25,745 nucleotides of DNA, taken from assembly GCA_003487955.1 (NCBI GenBank), contig DNNJ01000236.1, positions 1-25,745 of the forward strand, in the 5' to 3' direction. Both the position numbers and the translations under genes were made by a program. This DNA comes from Clostridiales bacterium (lineage in GTDB: Bacteria; Bacillota; Clostridia; Tissierellales; Sedimentibacteraceae). This document shows, piece after piece, positions 1 to 8,086 of this stretch (position 1 is the stretch's first letter; each line of letters begins with the position of its first letter). The notes under the pieces were generated by a model, which made no database searches, had not been told where the DNA came from, and saw only the letters and a program-made list of their open reading frames with translations.

Positions 1-623
1 GAATATCCCATTTCATCAAAGCTTCCTATCTGGGGGATTACATTGTATGCTATCTGATGCTGGAATGTATTTATTTCTGCATCTTTGCCTTCACTGAGAG
101 CCTTAATCTGCTGGTCCAGCTCTCTTATTCCGTTGACTCCGGCACCTGATACTGCCTGGAATGTAGTAACTATCATTCTTTTTATTTGAGAATATTTATT
201 AAGCTCATTTATTGCAGTTAATGCTATGGTTGTTGAGCAGTTTGGATTCGATATTATTCCATTATGAGCTTTTACATCTCCTCCGTTAACTTCCGGTACC
301 ACCAGCGGAACATCGTCATATAATCTGAATGCACTTGAATTATCAACTACAACTGCACCTGCCTTTACTGCTGCAGGAGACAATTTTTCGCTTATATCAT
401 TTTCAGCGGCACAAAGAACTACATCAATATTATCAAAAGATGATTCTGTTGCTTCTTCTATTGCATATTCTTTTCCGTTGAATTCAACTTGACTTCCCGC
501 ACTTCTTTTGCTTGCCAGCAATTTTAAATTATTTATTGGAAAGTTTCTTTCTCCCAATACTTTCAGCATTTCTTGTCCTACTGCGCCGGTTGCTCCTAAT
601 ATTGCTACATTGTATTTCTTCAT
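1..623 (-). CDS. asd: aspartate-semialdehyde dehydrogenase, partial (3' end off window)
   Basis: This enzyme reduces L-aspartyl-4-phosphate to aspartate 4-semialdehyde with NADPH, the branch step to lysine/diaminopimelate, threonine and methionine, in the cytoplasm. I translated the reverse strand from an ATG at 623. It opens with a Rossmann NADP-binding segment (MKKYNVAILGATGAVGQEM) and later shows the active-site cysteine in SNPNCSTT and the QAVSGAG segment, all typical of Asd. About 207 residues are present, so roughly the last 40% of the usual 330-360 residues lies beyond the left edge. A GGTGAGG ribosome site sits just before the start. It has its own promoter and a small hairpin in the leader. 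It is transcribed away from the lipoprotein gene and is separated from it by a terminator. Identification is secure. Confidence 0.95.
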   Translation of the reverse strand, partial: MKKYNVAILGATGAVGQEMLKVLGERNFPINNLKLLASKRSAGSQVEFNGKEYAIEEATESSFDNIDVVLCAAENDISEKLSPAAVKAGAVVVDNSSAFRLYDDVPLVVPEVNGGDVKAHNGIISNPNCSTTIALTAINELNKYSQIKRMIVTTFQAVSGAGVNGIRELDQQIKALSEGKDAEINTFQHQIAYNVIPQIGSFDEMGY

Positions 624-639
624 ATCGTCCTCACCTTCT

Positions 640-654
640 GCAGGTGTAACCTGC
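640..654 (-). promoter_or_regulatory. short hairpin/palindrome in the asd leader
   Basis: A perfect 6-bp inverted repeat, GCAGGT-tac-ACCTGC on the minus strand, lies in the asd leader between the promoter and the ribosome site. It could be an RNA hairpin affecting ribosome access or an operator half-site pair. No lysine riboswitch or T-box is recognisable, because the leader is only about 45 nt long. Confidence 0.35.
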
Positions 655-673
655 TTTAAAATATATAAAGAAT

Positions 674-701
674 ATTATAACAATAAATTTCAGCTTGTCA
701 A
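674..701 (-). promoter_or_regulatory. sigma-A promoter of asd, extended -10
   Basis: On the minus strand a perfect TTGACA (696-701) is followed after 16 bp by a perfect TATAAT (674-679) with a TG dinucleotide one base upstream (extended -10). This is close to the full housekeeping consensus. It predicts a transcript start near 667 and a leader of about 45 nt before the asd start codon. Confidence 0.75.
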
Positions 702-800
702 GCTTTTTGTTTTATTTTGTGTATATCTTTCACGTACACTAATCTTTATTTTGTAAACACCCTTTGAATATTACCTTATCAAATCACTTATATTAAAACA

Positions 801-828
801 AACAGAACGATTTTTTTATCGTTCCGTT
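801..828 (-). terminator. rho-independent terminator, probably bidirectional
   Basis: An 11-bp stem (801-811 with 818-828, one mismatch or wobble) encloses a six-base A/T loop. It is flanked by T-rich DNA on both strands: GTTTTAA follows on the minus strand and TTTT on the plus strand. It lies 58 bases after the stop codon of the lipoprotein gene, so it most likely ends that transcript before the asd promoter. Confidence 0.75.
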
Positions 829-835
829 TTATCAT

Positions 836-870
836 AAGATTTTTTCTGGCTGCGCCTTCAGAATGACAAA
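836..870. repeat. possible degenerate copy of a dispersed intergenic repeat
   Basis: The stretch contains GGCTGCGCCTTCAGAATGAC and is preceded by AGATTTTTTC. It resembles the small dispersed element seen in many Firmicute intergenic regions, whose typical form runs AGATTCTTC...TCAGAATGACA. It sits directly between the lipoprotein stop codon and the terminator. The resemblance is from memory only. A genome-wide copy count would decide it. Confidence 0.3.
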
Positions 871-885
871 TTTAAAAATAATCTC

Positions 886-2670
886 TTAGTTGCCGTCTGT
901 CCTGTGAAAGCCTGCTTTTATCTTCCAGATATTCAGTTCTTTTATTGCTTGCCATACAGCATCGTCTTTTTCAATTATTTCTGTTGTGTCTCCGTTTTTG
1001 ACTTCAATTTTATAGTATATGCTTACATTTGCTTTATTGTTGTCATTTGCATCTATTTCATAGCCATAAACCTTGAAGTTTAACAGCTTAATATTATCTT
1101 CTTCCTGGAATTTTACGAATTCGTCAAAATCCTTCACTCTGTCTGCAACGGGAGTCATTAAATATGTGTAGCTGTACCTGTTTTGAAGCATGCCGGTTAA
1201 ATACTTCTCTGCTCCGTCAGCAGGTGATTTTTCTCTGTAATCCAGTTCTCCCTTATCCAGCGGATATGTGGCTGATTTTTCCTTTTCCGTTAACATAAAA
1301 GCATATGGGTCATAAACATTGCTTGGATTCCATATCATATATTCATATATGCCAAGCTCTTTGGCTGCAATTATTTGATCTCTGACCTTGTCGGGACCGT
1401 ATACAATTCCCGCCCAGTCAAAATCCTGAATCCAAGGTCTTATAATTGGTGGTGTTTCCATGGAGGAATTTTTTTCGATTGCTTCTTCCATAGCTCCTTT
1501 TACAACCAAGTAAGGATGTGCATTAGGATTTTCCAGGTTGTACCATCCTGTGGAATAATGGCTTGGGTAAACCATGGGGCAAATATTATCCACGTGCTCC
1601 CCTATCAATATCCAGGTCTGACCTATATCTTCAGGATAATCGTCCCATGTCCTGGTAATGAGACCGAATACATCTGCACCTAAATTTACATTGTATGGCT
1701 CTAATTCTTTTTTTGAATATTCTAAAAAGTCAGCAATTGCTTCATCTTTATCTCTGTCATTTCTTCCCGGAAATTCGGCAATTTTATTGTATGTTTTAGC
1801 TCCGTCAGGGAAACGTACATAATCAAACTGTATTTCGTCAAATCCAAGAAGTGATGCTTCCTTGGCAATTGCCACATTGTAATCCCATACATATTGGTCA
1901 AAAGGATTTATCCATGGAATATTTCCGCTGTTAGGGTCAAGCCATATCCCACCGGACTTAAGTTGAATGGAATGCTCAGGACTTTTAACAGCAAAATTTT
2001 TATCCTTAAAGGCAACAATTCTGCCTATAGTATATATATCATATTCTTTCAGTATCTTTAGCATATTATCGATATCTTTTATTGGAATCGGTGTTTCTTT
2101 ATTCATATTTTGAACAATTTCCACATTGCTGTTATAGGTTATGAAGCCGTTATCATCTTTAACATTTATAACTACTCCGTTTATTTCAGTGGCAACTGCT
2201 ATGCCAATAATACGCTCAAATTTATTTGCTTTTTCGGCACTTTCAAACAATTCCCTTGCTTTTTGAGTATCCTTTTCTTCAAGTGCTTTAACATAAGCGC
2301 CATAAGCATCGATATTTTCTTTGTTTAACTCATTTCCTGCCGTGTGGCCTGTTGCATACAAGGCTTTAACTTCAACGCTCTTTTTATCCCTTTCTTCCCC
2401 TATAGGAATCAATGGGACATAGAATTCTCCTAACTGCTCTTTTCTTTGTTTTTCCAATTCTTCTCTTTCAGCAATTCTTTTTTCCAACTCTAATTTTGCT
2501 TTTTCTTCTTCCGATATTTCAGGCTCCGAATCTACAATTTCAGGGTCCTCTTGATTTGTGCCATCAGGGGGCAGGGGTGTATTTGCATCTGCATCTGCGG
2601 ATTCAGTACAGGATGTCAATAACACTGTCAGTAATAATAATAAAATTGCATATTTTGCTTTTTTAAACAT
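886..2670 (-). CDS. lipoprotein with DUF4015-type putative glycoside hydrolase domain
   Basis: The product has 594 residues. The N-terminus is a lipoprotein signal: basic MFKKAK, a leucine-rich core, then lipobox LTSC with the lipid-attachment cysteine at 21. An acidic/charged linker (about 40-90) leads to a domain beginning VKALYATGHTAGN (about 101) and running to about 430. That domain matches the COG1306/DUF4015 family, a predicted TIM-barrel glycoside hydrolase; ATEINGVVINVKDD and GFDEIQFDYVRFPDG are its typical strand ends. The last 100 residues look like a separate small alpha/beta domain. It is probably anchored on the outer face of the membrane and acts on cell-wall or surface sugars, but the substrate is unknown. 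The start follows TTGGAGG. The gene is monocistronic, with its own promoter (2753-2781) and terminator (801-828). Confidence 0.85.
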   Translation of the reverse strand: MFKKAKYAILLLLLTVLLTSCTESADADANTPLPPDGTNQEDPEIVDSEPEISEEEKAKLELEKRIAEREELEKQRKEQLGEFYVPLIPIGEERDKKSVEVKALYATGHTAGNELNKENIDAYGAYVKALEEKDTQKARELFESAEKANKFERIIGIAVATEINGVVINVKDDNGFITYNSNVEIVQNMNKETPIPIKDIDNMLKILKEYDIYTIGRIVAFKDKNFAVKSPEHSIQLKSGGIWLDPNSGNIPWINPFDQYVWDYNVAIAKEASLLGFDEIQFDYVRFPDGAKTYNKIAEFPGRNDRDKDEAIADFLEYSKKELEPYNVNLGADVFGLITRTWDDYPEDIGQTWILIGEHVDNICPMVYPSHYSTGWYNLENPNAHPYLVVKGAMEEAIEKNSSMETPPIIRPWIQDFDWAGIVYGPDKVRDQIIAAKELGIYEYMIWNPSNVYDPYAFMLTEKEKSATYPLDKGELDYREKSPADGAEKYLTGMLQNRYSYTYLMTPVADRVKDFDEFVKFQEEDNIKLLNFKVYGYEIDANDNNKANVSIYYKIEVKNGDTTEIIEKDDAVWQAIKELNIWKIKAGFHRTDGN

Positions 2671-2752
2671 AAATCCTCCAATAAAAATTAATAGGTGCAG
2701 ATGACACCTCTTTAGTATATGGTATTAATTATTAGCCTATTTACCATGATTA

Positions 2753-2781
2753 ATTTTAACATAATCTATTTTTATAATCAA
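2753..2781 (-). promoter_or_regulatory. sigma-A promoter of the lipoprotein gene
   Basis: The minus strand carries TTGATT (2776-2781), a 17-bp spacer and TAAAAT (2753-2758) with an upstream TG (extended -10). This predicts a start near 2746 and a leader of about 75 nt before the ATG at 2670. A weak 5-bp hairpin (AGGTG...CACCT, 2693-2709) lies inside that leader. Confidence 0.6.
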
Positions 2782-2826
2782 TGGATAATACAGGTTTTTT
2801 CATTTTTCGACAATGGAGCATCTTCC

Positions 2827-4134
2827 TTATGTAAAATCAATTTTTATTGGTAAATACTTGTTTAAACACCAAGGATCAGGTAAATTTATGTCCCGATTTA
2901 TAAACAGGTTTCTTGCCATGCACCCACCCCTGCATACAGAATAATATTTGCAATTTTCGCAGACCTTGTTCCCTTTGACATTTCTTAAGCTTTCAAATTT
3001 TTGCCCAGTTTCCCATATCTCTTTTAAAGATTTAAATTGCAAGTTATCTTCATTATTTTTTGATAAATCATCAGGTAAGAAGCCGCAAGTTAATGCATTG
3101 CCGCCAGAATCAAATACTATGTTTACTTTGCCTGCAAAACATCCATATCCTTCATAAGGATAAGTGATATCTAAAGGTTCAACTTGATTCTTATCTTTAT
3201 TGTATACTAAACGCGTATCCCCCCAAGAAAAATCTAATGTAAACATTTCCTTGTATTGTCTATTCCATATTTTTTGGGTGTTTTTAATAAAGCTTGCATA
3301 TTGTTCAGCCGTGAGGAAAATATCTTTGTTTTTTAAAACATTACCCGCAGGTTTTACCGGTCTTACTTTTAATCTGTCAAATCCAAAATCAGCAATTAAC
3401 TCCAAAATTTTTTTTGTATTATAGTAATTATATGGGTTGACAGTTATAGAAGCAGCAATTGTAAAATCACAGTTTTCTTTTAAATATTTTAAATTTTCTT
3501 TTATTTTTTGTAATCCTTTAATGCCTCGTACTTTTTCATATTCTTCTTCATCAGCACCATCTATGCTGATTGAGAGATATTTTATTGACCATTTTGACAT
3601 TCTTTCTACCAATTTCTTATCATTTAATAAAAGTCCATTTGTGAATACTTTTGTAATAATATTCCTTTTCAAACATTCTTCTACAAAATCCGGAAAATCA
3701 CTTTGAATAAATGGTTCTCCTCCACCAATTAAAATTTCATTTACCCCTAATTCATACATTTGATCTAACATGCTAATTTTTTCAGAAAAGGTCATTTCCC
3801 TTTTTACATCACTGTTTTTTGTAAAACAATGTGTACAATTCAAATTGCATTTTGATGTGTAATAAAAGTGAACTCTTCCTGGAGCAGAAAGAGTATTTTC
3901 TTTAAATCCGGAATCAACCATTCTATAGTTAAGCTTATTATCTGATAAAAACTTTTCTTGTTTTAGAAAATCAATATCTTCTAAATTTAAAATATGTGAT
4001 ATATCTTTTTCATTTGTTTTCTTCAAATAGTTCAGAAGTTCATAAAATTCATCATCAATCAATATATTTGCGTCTTGGTTCCTATCATAAACTAAACCAC
4101 CGAAAAATTCGTGACGAACTGTATATCTTTCCAT
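2827..4134 (-). CDS. radical SAM/SPASM domain protein, possible peptide maturase
   Basis: The product has 435 residues. Residues 1-90 (FFGGLVYDR...ILIDDEFYELLNYL) look like the PqqD-like or winged-helix N-terminal region seen in many radical SAM peptide maturases. The radical SAM core follows, with the 4Fe-4S motif CNLNCTHC (Cys 96, 100, 103) and GGGEP at 137-141. The C-terminus is a SPASM region, CENCKYYSVCRGGC (Cys 392, 395, 401, 405) plus Cys 423, expected to bind one or two auxiliary Fe-S clusters. Families with this layout often modify ribosomal peptides, making thioether, C-C or similar links, but some act on other substrates. I see no convincing precursor peptide gene next to it. The start follows AAAGGAG. 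It was probably part of the operon ending at 4480 before the MITE-like element inserted. Confidence 0.85.
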   Translation of the reverse strand: MERYTVRHEFFGGLVYDRNQDANILIDDEFYELLNYLKKTNEKDISHILNLEDIDFLKQEKFLSDNKLNYRMVDSGFKENTLSAPGRVHFYYTSKCNLNCTHCFTKNSDVKREMTFSEKISMLDQMYELGVNEILIGGGEPFIQSDFPDFVEECLKRNIITKVFTNGLLLNDKKLVERMSKWSIKYLSISIDGADEEEYEKVRGIKGLQKIKENLKYLKENCDFTIAASITVNPYNYYNTKKILELIADFGFDRLKVRPVKPAGNVLKNKDIFLTAEQYASFIKNTQKIWNRQYKEMFTLDFSWGDTRLVYNKDKNQVEPLDITYPYEGYGCFAGKVNIVFDSGGNALTCGFLPDDLSKNNEDNLQFKSLKEIWETGQKFESLRNVKGNKVCENCKYYSVCRGGCMARNLFINRDINLPDPWCLNKYLPIKIDFT

Positions 4135-4185
4135 TTAAATTACTCCTTTAATAGTCATGTATCTTTCCCTAAAATGCAATATCAT

Positions 4186-4457
4186 CAAAATACTTTGGGC
4201 AAACAGTACACTGTTAACTTAAGTACAGTGCACTATAAACTTAAATACAGTACACTATAAACTAAACGAGAATTATCTAAGTGCACCATTTAAAACGGAT
4301 AATTTTTTTGTCTGATAACTTGGATACTGCAGCTGAAAAAATATATTTCTTCTTCATTTTATCCACTTAACCAATAATAAAATTATAGGCTATTCCCCTT
4401 TCTTATTTTCAAAATTTGACTACTTATTCAGTGTACTGCTTGCCCAACAGTACTTTG
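4186..4457. mobile_element. MITE-like non-autonomous element (about 272 bp)
   Basis: The two ends form imperfect terminal inverted repeats of about 28 bases. The left end (4186-4213) and the reverse complement of the right end (4429-4457) share TTGGGCAA, then one mismatch, then CAGTACACTG, with one more mismatch and one single-base gap further out. The flanks carry a matching TCAT (4182-4185 and 4458-4461), consistent with a 4-bp target duplication. The inside is AT-rich with no transposase, only a 26-codon ORF on the minus strand (4277-4357). Three 22-bp tandem repeats sit just inside the left end, and a related copy is embedded inverted at the right end. The element fills nearly all of the 345-base gap between the GNAT gene and the radical SAM/SPASM gene. 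Confidence 0.65.
4203..4268. repeat. three tandem copies of a 22-bp repeat
   Basis: Units at 4203-4224, 4225-4246 and 4247-4268 share ACAGT-R-CACT followed by a T/A-rich segment AAACT(T)AA; the core AGTGCACT/AGTACACT is nearly palindromic. They follow one another without spacers, so this is not a CRISPR array. They look like repeated protein-binding sites, plausibly for the transposase that once moved the surrounding element. Confidence 0.75.
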
Positions 4458-4479
4458 TCATATAATTATAATACACGTT

Positions 4480-4959
4480 CTAAAGAAAACATTCATAAAT
4501 AATTCTTTGTTCTTTAAAACTATTTTTCTTAAAAAAAGCAATTGATGATTTATTAAAGTTCCAAACTGCTGCCTCCATCCTCTGGCAATTATTTGCTTTA
4601 GCAATTTCTTTAGCCATATTCATCATTTTATCTGAATATCCTTTATTTCTATATTCTTCGTATAAACAAGTATCCTCAATCTGAAAAACAAAATTATCTT
4701 TAAACTTATTATCATCGACAATATGTTTTATTTTACACAACATTATACCAACTATTTTTTTACTGTCTTCTATCACTATGATAAATCTATTGGTCTCACA
4801 TATATAATTTAAAAATCTCTTTTTTGTAATGTGTCTTGGGTGAGTTTTTAAAATATCACCCCGTTCTTTTCCGTGTATATCTGCTACAATATTTGATAAT
4901 TCTAATACACTGTCTATATCTTTTTCATTTGCTAATCTCAAAATAATATTTTTACTCAT
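4480..4959 (-). CDS. GNAT family N-acetyltransferase
   Basis: The product has 159 residues, the length of a single GNAT domain. The acetyl-CoA pyrophosphate-binding motif A is visible as DTCLYEEYRNKGYS (R104, G107), followed by the usual helix. The C-terminal part, AVWNFNKSSIAFFKKNSF, is the typical GNAT segment that ends in a beta-bulge strand. It transfers an acetyl group from acetyl-CoA to an amine; the substrate is unknown. Given its operon partners, an amino sugar or a product made by the cluster is plausible (inference). Its start overlaps the stop of the upstream HemN-like gene by 4 bases, indicating translational coupling. It is the last gene before the MITE-like element. Confidence 0.85.
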   Translation of the reverse strand: MSKNIILRLANEKDIDSVLELSNIVADIHGKERGDILKTHPRHITKKRFLNYICETNRFIIVIEDSKKIVGIMLCKIKHIVDDNKFKDNFVFQIEDTCLYEEYRNKGYSDKMMNMAKEIAKANNCQRMEAAVWNFNKSSIAFFKKNSFKEQRIIYECFL

Positions 4960-6020
4960 ATATCCAACCCTTTTTCCAGTCTGATTGAAATATATTCATC
5001 ATAAATTGCATCTAAAAAAACAACTTCTTTAAATTTTGTAGATCCCGGCCTATATACTAATGAATCTGCATTTGATTTAGGAAAAATATTATCAGTATTT
5101 CCAATTGCATAAATATCATATCCTTTCACGGGGATTTCCGGGCATTTATTCCACATATAATGTGAAAAGTTTCTATTTTCACACACCAATCTATATTGAG
5201 ATTGATAAATAATATCATTGTAAGCATCTGAATCCAATAATCTTGAATTTATACATTCATAATGGGGGTAATCTTCAATAGCTTTTCTTAGTATTTCAAT
5301 TAATTTTTGCATTTTTTCTAAGGTATATGTGCTTTGATGCATTTGGTGTATATTGATTGATGATGGCTTGCAATACTCCATAATAAAATACAAATCTTCC
5401 CTAAATCCTTTTATATCTCTAAAGTCTCCTCTGCCCATATAACAAATCAAATCGTAATTAAAATAAATTCCGCTTTTTTTTAAAATCTTTGACATTACCA
5501 ACAATTGTTCCTTGGATAAATAAAATCTGTTTTGCCATTTACATACATCTTGCTGCAAGGATTGAATTCCAACAGATATAAAACTAAATTTGTATTCTTT
5601 AAACAAATCTAAATGTTCGTTTGTTATTGTGTTTGGAGATGCTTCTATGCATTTCTTTTTAATCAATTTAAAGTTAGGTATTGAATCAAAGACTCTTTTC
5701 AATAATTTAGCCGGTATATACGTAGGTGTTCCACCACCAAAATATACCTCATCAAAAATTATTGATGATAATATATCTTGTGATTTTTTTATTTGAGGAA
5801 TAAGCTGATTAACGGCATAATCATTAGCAACTTCAGGATTCCTTTCTCCAATTGATTTACAAATACAATACTTGCATTTACTTGGACAATATGGAGTATG
5901 AATGTATAAAACTTTTTTGTTGGTACTTTCTAAATACTTTTTCTTAAAATACTTTTCGCTATCTTCAACATTTGTTGGATATTCCATGATTTTGCTATCC
6001 AACTGATCAATCAACAACAT
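4956..6020 (-). CDS. HemN-like radical SAM protein without the HemN C-terminal domain
   Basis: The product has 354 residues. The motif HTPYCPSKCKYCIC gives the HemN/HemW-type CxxxCxxCxC (Cys 45, 49, 52, 54), and GGGTPT at 95-100 and IEASPNT confirm the coproporphyrinogen oxidase-like branch (COG0635). In these enzymes the cluster cleaves SAM. Members outside haem synthesis do methyl transfer, cyclopropane formation or haem trafficking. The usual C-terminal HemN domain does not seem to be present, and the last 150 residues are unlike HemN or HemW. Since it lies between sugar genes, a haem role is unlikely (inference). The start follows AAAGGAGG and overlaps the end of the CMP-sugar gene by 10 bases. 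Confidence 0.85.
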   Translation of the reverse strand: MLLIDQLDSKIMEYPTNVEDSEKYFKKKYLESTNKKVLYIHTPYCPSKCKYCICKSIGERNPEVANDYAVNQLIPQIKKSQDILSSIIFDEVYFGGGTPTYIPAKLLKRVFDSIPNFKLIKKKCIEASPNTITNEHLDLFKEYKFSFISVGIQSLQQDVCKWQNRFYLSKEQLLVMSKILKKSGIYFNYDLICYMGRGDFRDIKGFREDLYFIMEYCKPSSINIHQMHQSTYTLEKMQKLIEILRKAIEDYPHYECINSRLLDSDAYNDIIYQSQYRLVCENRNFSHYMWNKCPEIPVKGYDIYAIGNTDNIFPKSNADSLVYRPGSTKFKEVVFLDAIYDEYISIRLEKGLDI

Positions 6021-6682
6021 ATCAATCCTCCTTTTAATTTTTTATTAAAAAGAAATTCAGCTACTTCAAAGTCATACTCTGTATCAATATCTACGGACTC
6101 AAGTTCATTTGTCAATATTAAGTGATTTTTTGGCGAAATAATATTACTATAGTTAATCATATCTTTTTTTGATATAACATTTACAGCAAAGTTTAAGGCG
6201 TAGATATCCGGTAAATCCTGACTCCTAGGCTGCTTTTTAGGATTATAATTTAATGGTTCTCCATTTAAAAAAAGAAATTCTTTAATTAAATTAGCAGTAT
6301 TAACTGATTCAACCTCAGGGTAATTCTCCAAGTAGAATCTTATTGCAACCTCTATAGTTTGATCACTTATTAATGGGTTGGTAGCATTACAATAAACAAT
6401 TACATCGGAATTGCTGTTTTTAGCTATATTCTTATACACTTCACTCATAGAAACAGTCGGTAAAGCAAAGTATTGTTCTCTCTTAACTGCTTCACAGCCC
6501 ATTTTCTTCGCTAAATTCAGCATAGTGTCATCATTCGAATTAACAATTATTCCATCTAACATTTTCAATCTTTTCAATTGTATAATTTTATATTCCAATA
6601 AACTCTTTCCTGCAAAGGACCTAATATTTTTGTTTGTTACCCGTTCAGATCCGGAGCGTACAGCTACTAAAGCTTTAATCAT
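6011..6682 (-). CDS. NeuA-like cytidylyltransferase (CMP-sugar synthetase)
   Basis: The product has 223 residues, normal for the single-domain family. It joins CMP from CTP to a nonulosonic (sialic-type) or related acid sugar, releasing pyrophosphate, in the cytoplasm. The nucleotide-binding motif VRSGSERVTNKNIR is at residues 8-21; CNATNPL, QDLPDIYALN and ESVDIDTEYDFEVAE match the conserved blocks of acylneuraminate cytidylyltransferases, including the metal-binding aspartate region. No NeuB-like synthase or epimerase is in the window, so the sugar must come from elsewhere or the substrate is unusual. It lies 3 bases after the glycosyltransferase gene, and together they make a CMP-sugar activation and transfer pair. 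Confidence 0.88.
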   Translation of the reverse strand: MIKALVAVRSGSERVTNKNIRSFAGKSLLEYKIIQLKRLKMLDGIIVNSNDDTMLNLAKKMGCEAVKREQYFALPTVSMSEVYKNIAKNSNSDVIVYCNATNPLISDQTIEVAIRFYLENYPEVESVNTANLIKEFLFLNGEPLNYNPKKQPRSQDLPDIYALNFAVNVISKKDMINYSNIISPKNHLILTNELESVDIDTEYDFEVAEFLFNKKLKGGLICC

Positions 6683-6685
6683 GAT

Positions 6686-8086
6686 TTATCCCCTATCAAT
6701 AGTAATATTACAATCTAACCTGCTATTTTCAAATGCATAATTTCCGCAGAATTTTACATCGAGTGATTCATCAATATTATTATATATTAAAAATTGGTCA
6801 ACACCCGAAAAGAATGGCGAGTCTTTTTTTGCGTTTCTTTGTATAACTACATAATCAGGATTAAGCATATTAAAATTTTTTATCGATTCAAATGAAAGTA
6901 TAATATTGTCCTTGAAATTTAAATCTTCTAAATTATTTACAATTTTTATCTTTTCTTTTTTCACGTTATTAATATGTGAAAAAATATCAATGATGTTTTT
7001 GAATTTTTCATCTATAAAAAGTATAACGTCACTTGATAATAATTTAATTAATAATATCATAAACCAAAGACTAATCATTTTATCAATATTTAACATGAAA
7101 TGGCGACCGACAGCAATTTCGCTTTTTGTTAGAGAAGAAATTCGTTCATTGCCATTAGTTTCAATAGATATGCTTTTTCTTATAAAAAAGTCTGAAAATA
7201 AATGCAAAAATTCTATTGGAAAAACCTTCTCCAATACCATGCTGTCCGGAAAATATGTGCTAAAAGGAAAATCACCGTGTGGATGAGGTTTAATTATTAA
7301 AGATTCTTTTTCATTTAACATGTCAATCATAAGAGTATACGGAGCAATTAGCTCTTTACAATAAAACATTTTATCTTTTATTGCCCTTTCGGTGAGACTT
7401 TCCGAATTTGGTATCATAATTGTACTATTTTTCATTTTGTCTAATTCGCATAATTTATAGCAGCCTAATATTTGTTTTTTTAATCGAATATCTAAATTAT
7501 TCAATTCATAGGCATAATCAACTTTGATTATTTCTCCCGGCAATTCATCATTAATCTTAGATGAATTATTATAAATATGTTCTTTACACAGTCTGTTATT
7601 TCCAATTATGCTGCCACTATCAATTGCTAATTCTTTGTATGCGGATGAAACACTATCATACTGATTTATACTAGCTTCTAATTTTCGTGTAAATAATTCG
7701 TTAGTTGCAAATTCCACAAAACGATATGGAATTTTGCGATAGAATAAATATAATCCAAAACTACAGTAGCCTCCACTTATTGACAAGTAAACTTCTGAAA
7801 TATTTTCATGTTTGATATGGTTTTTCTTCAAAAATCCATCGAAATATTCAACAATACTAAATATGAGTTTTTCTTTATTTGTTTCCTTTGAAAATTTTTT
7901 ATAATCAAAAATAATAACTTTAATAATTCCTTTGTTTTCAAAACTTTTTAAGCATTCAATTTGTTCTTTATCATTTGTTGAGGTTAAATAATATATGTTG
8001 TACCCGCTTTGTAGTCTGGATGTTAAAACTAAACATTGAGATAATGAGCCAAAATGATCTCCGCAAAAAATACAGATTTTGCTCAT
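6686..8086 (-). CDS. sialyl/polysialyltransferase-like glycosyltransferase
   Basis: The product has 466 residues. KPHPHG at 266-271 matches the HP motif of bacterial sialyltransferases and polysialyltransferases (GT38/GT52/GT80 type), which bind the CMP part of the donor. The N-terminal half alternates strands and helices like a GT-B fold. The D/E-D/E-G catalytic motif expected around residue 120-130 is not clear; VEFATNE is the nearest match. The adjacent CMP-sugar synthetase fits a CMP-linked donor. The last 130 residues have no match I recognise. The start follows CTGGAGG and overlaps the methyltransferase stop by 4 bases. Family placement is moderately sure; donor and acceptor are unknown. 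Confidence 0.65.
   Translation of the reverse strand: MSKICIFCGDHFGSLSQCLVLTSRLQSGYNIYYLTSTNDKEQIECLKSFENKGIIKVIIFDYKKFSKETNKEKLIFSIVEYFDGFLKKNHIKHENISEVYLSISGGYCSFGLYLFYRKIPYRFVEFATNELFTRKLEASINQYDSVSSAYKELAIDSGSIIGNNRLCKEHIYNNSSKINDELPGEIIKVDYAYELNNLDIRLKKQILGCYKLCELDKMKNSTIMIPNSESLTERAIKDKMFYCKELIAPYTLMIDMLNEKESLIIKPHPHGDFPFSTYFPDSMVLEKVFPIEFLHLFSDFFIRKSISIETNGNERISSLTKSEIAVGRHFMLNIDKMISLWFMILLIKLLSSDVILFIDEKFKNIIDIFSHINNVKKEKIKIVNNLEDLNFKDNIILSFESIKNFNMLNPDYVVIQRNAKKDSPFFSGVDQFLIYNNIDESLDVKFCGNYAFENSRLDCNITIDRG

Noticed and set aside
508..756. 82-codon plus-strand ORF across the asd start and leader
   Set aside because: It overlaps the asd coding region and its promoter, has no ribosome site, and shows low-complexity composition.
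1375..1683. Plus-strand ORF opposite the lipoprotein gene, and similar plus-strand ORFs at 3437-3706, 6411-6740, 6906-7286 and 19613-19954
   Set aside because: All lie fully inside well-supported minus-strand genes, lack ribosome sites and recognisable motifs, and read as shadow frames.
4203..4268. CRISPR-like array
   Set aside because: The three 22-bp units are directly tandem with no spacers, and no cas gene is nearby.
4277..4357. 26-codon minus-strand ORF (MKKKYIFS...) upstream of the radical SAM/SPASM gene as a possible precursor peptide
   Set aside because: It lies inside the MITE-like element, has only a weak ribosome site and only one cysteine near its end, with no leader/core pattern. 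It may be a transposase remnant or chance.
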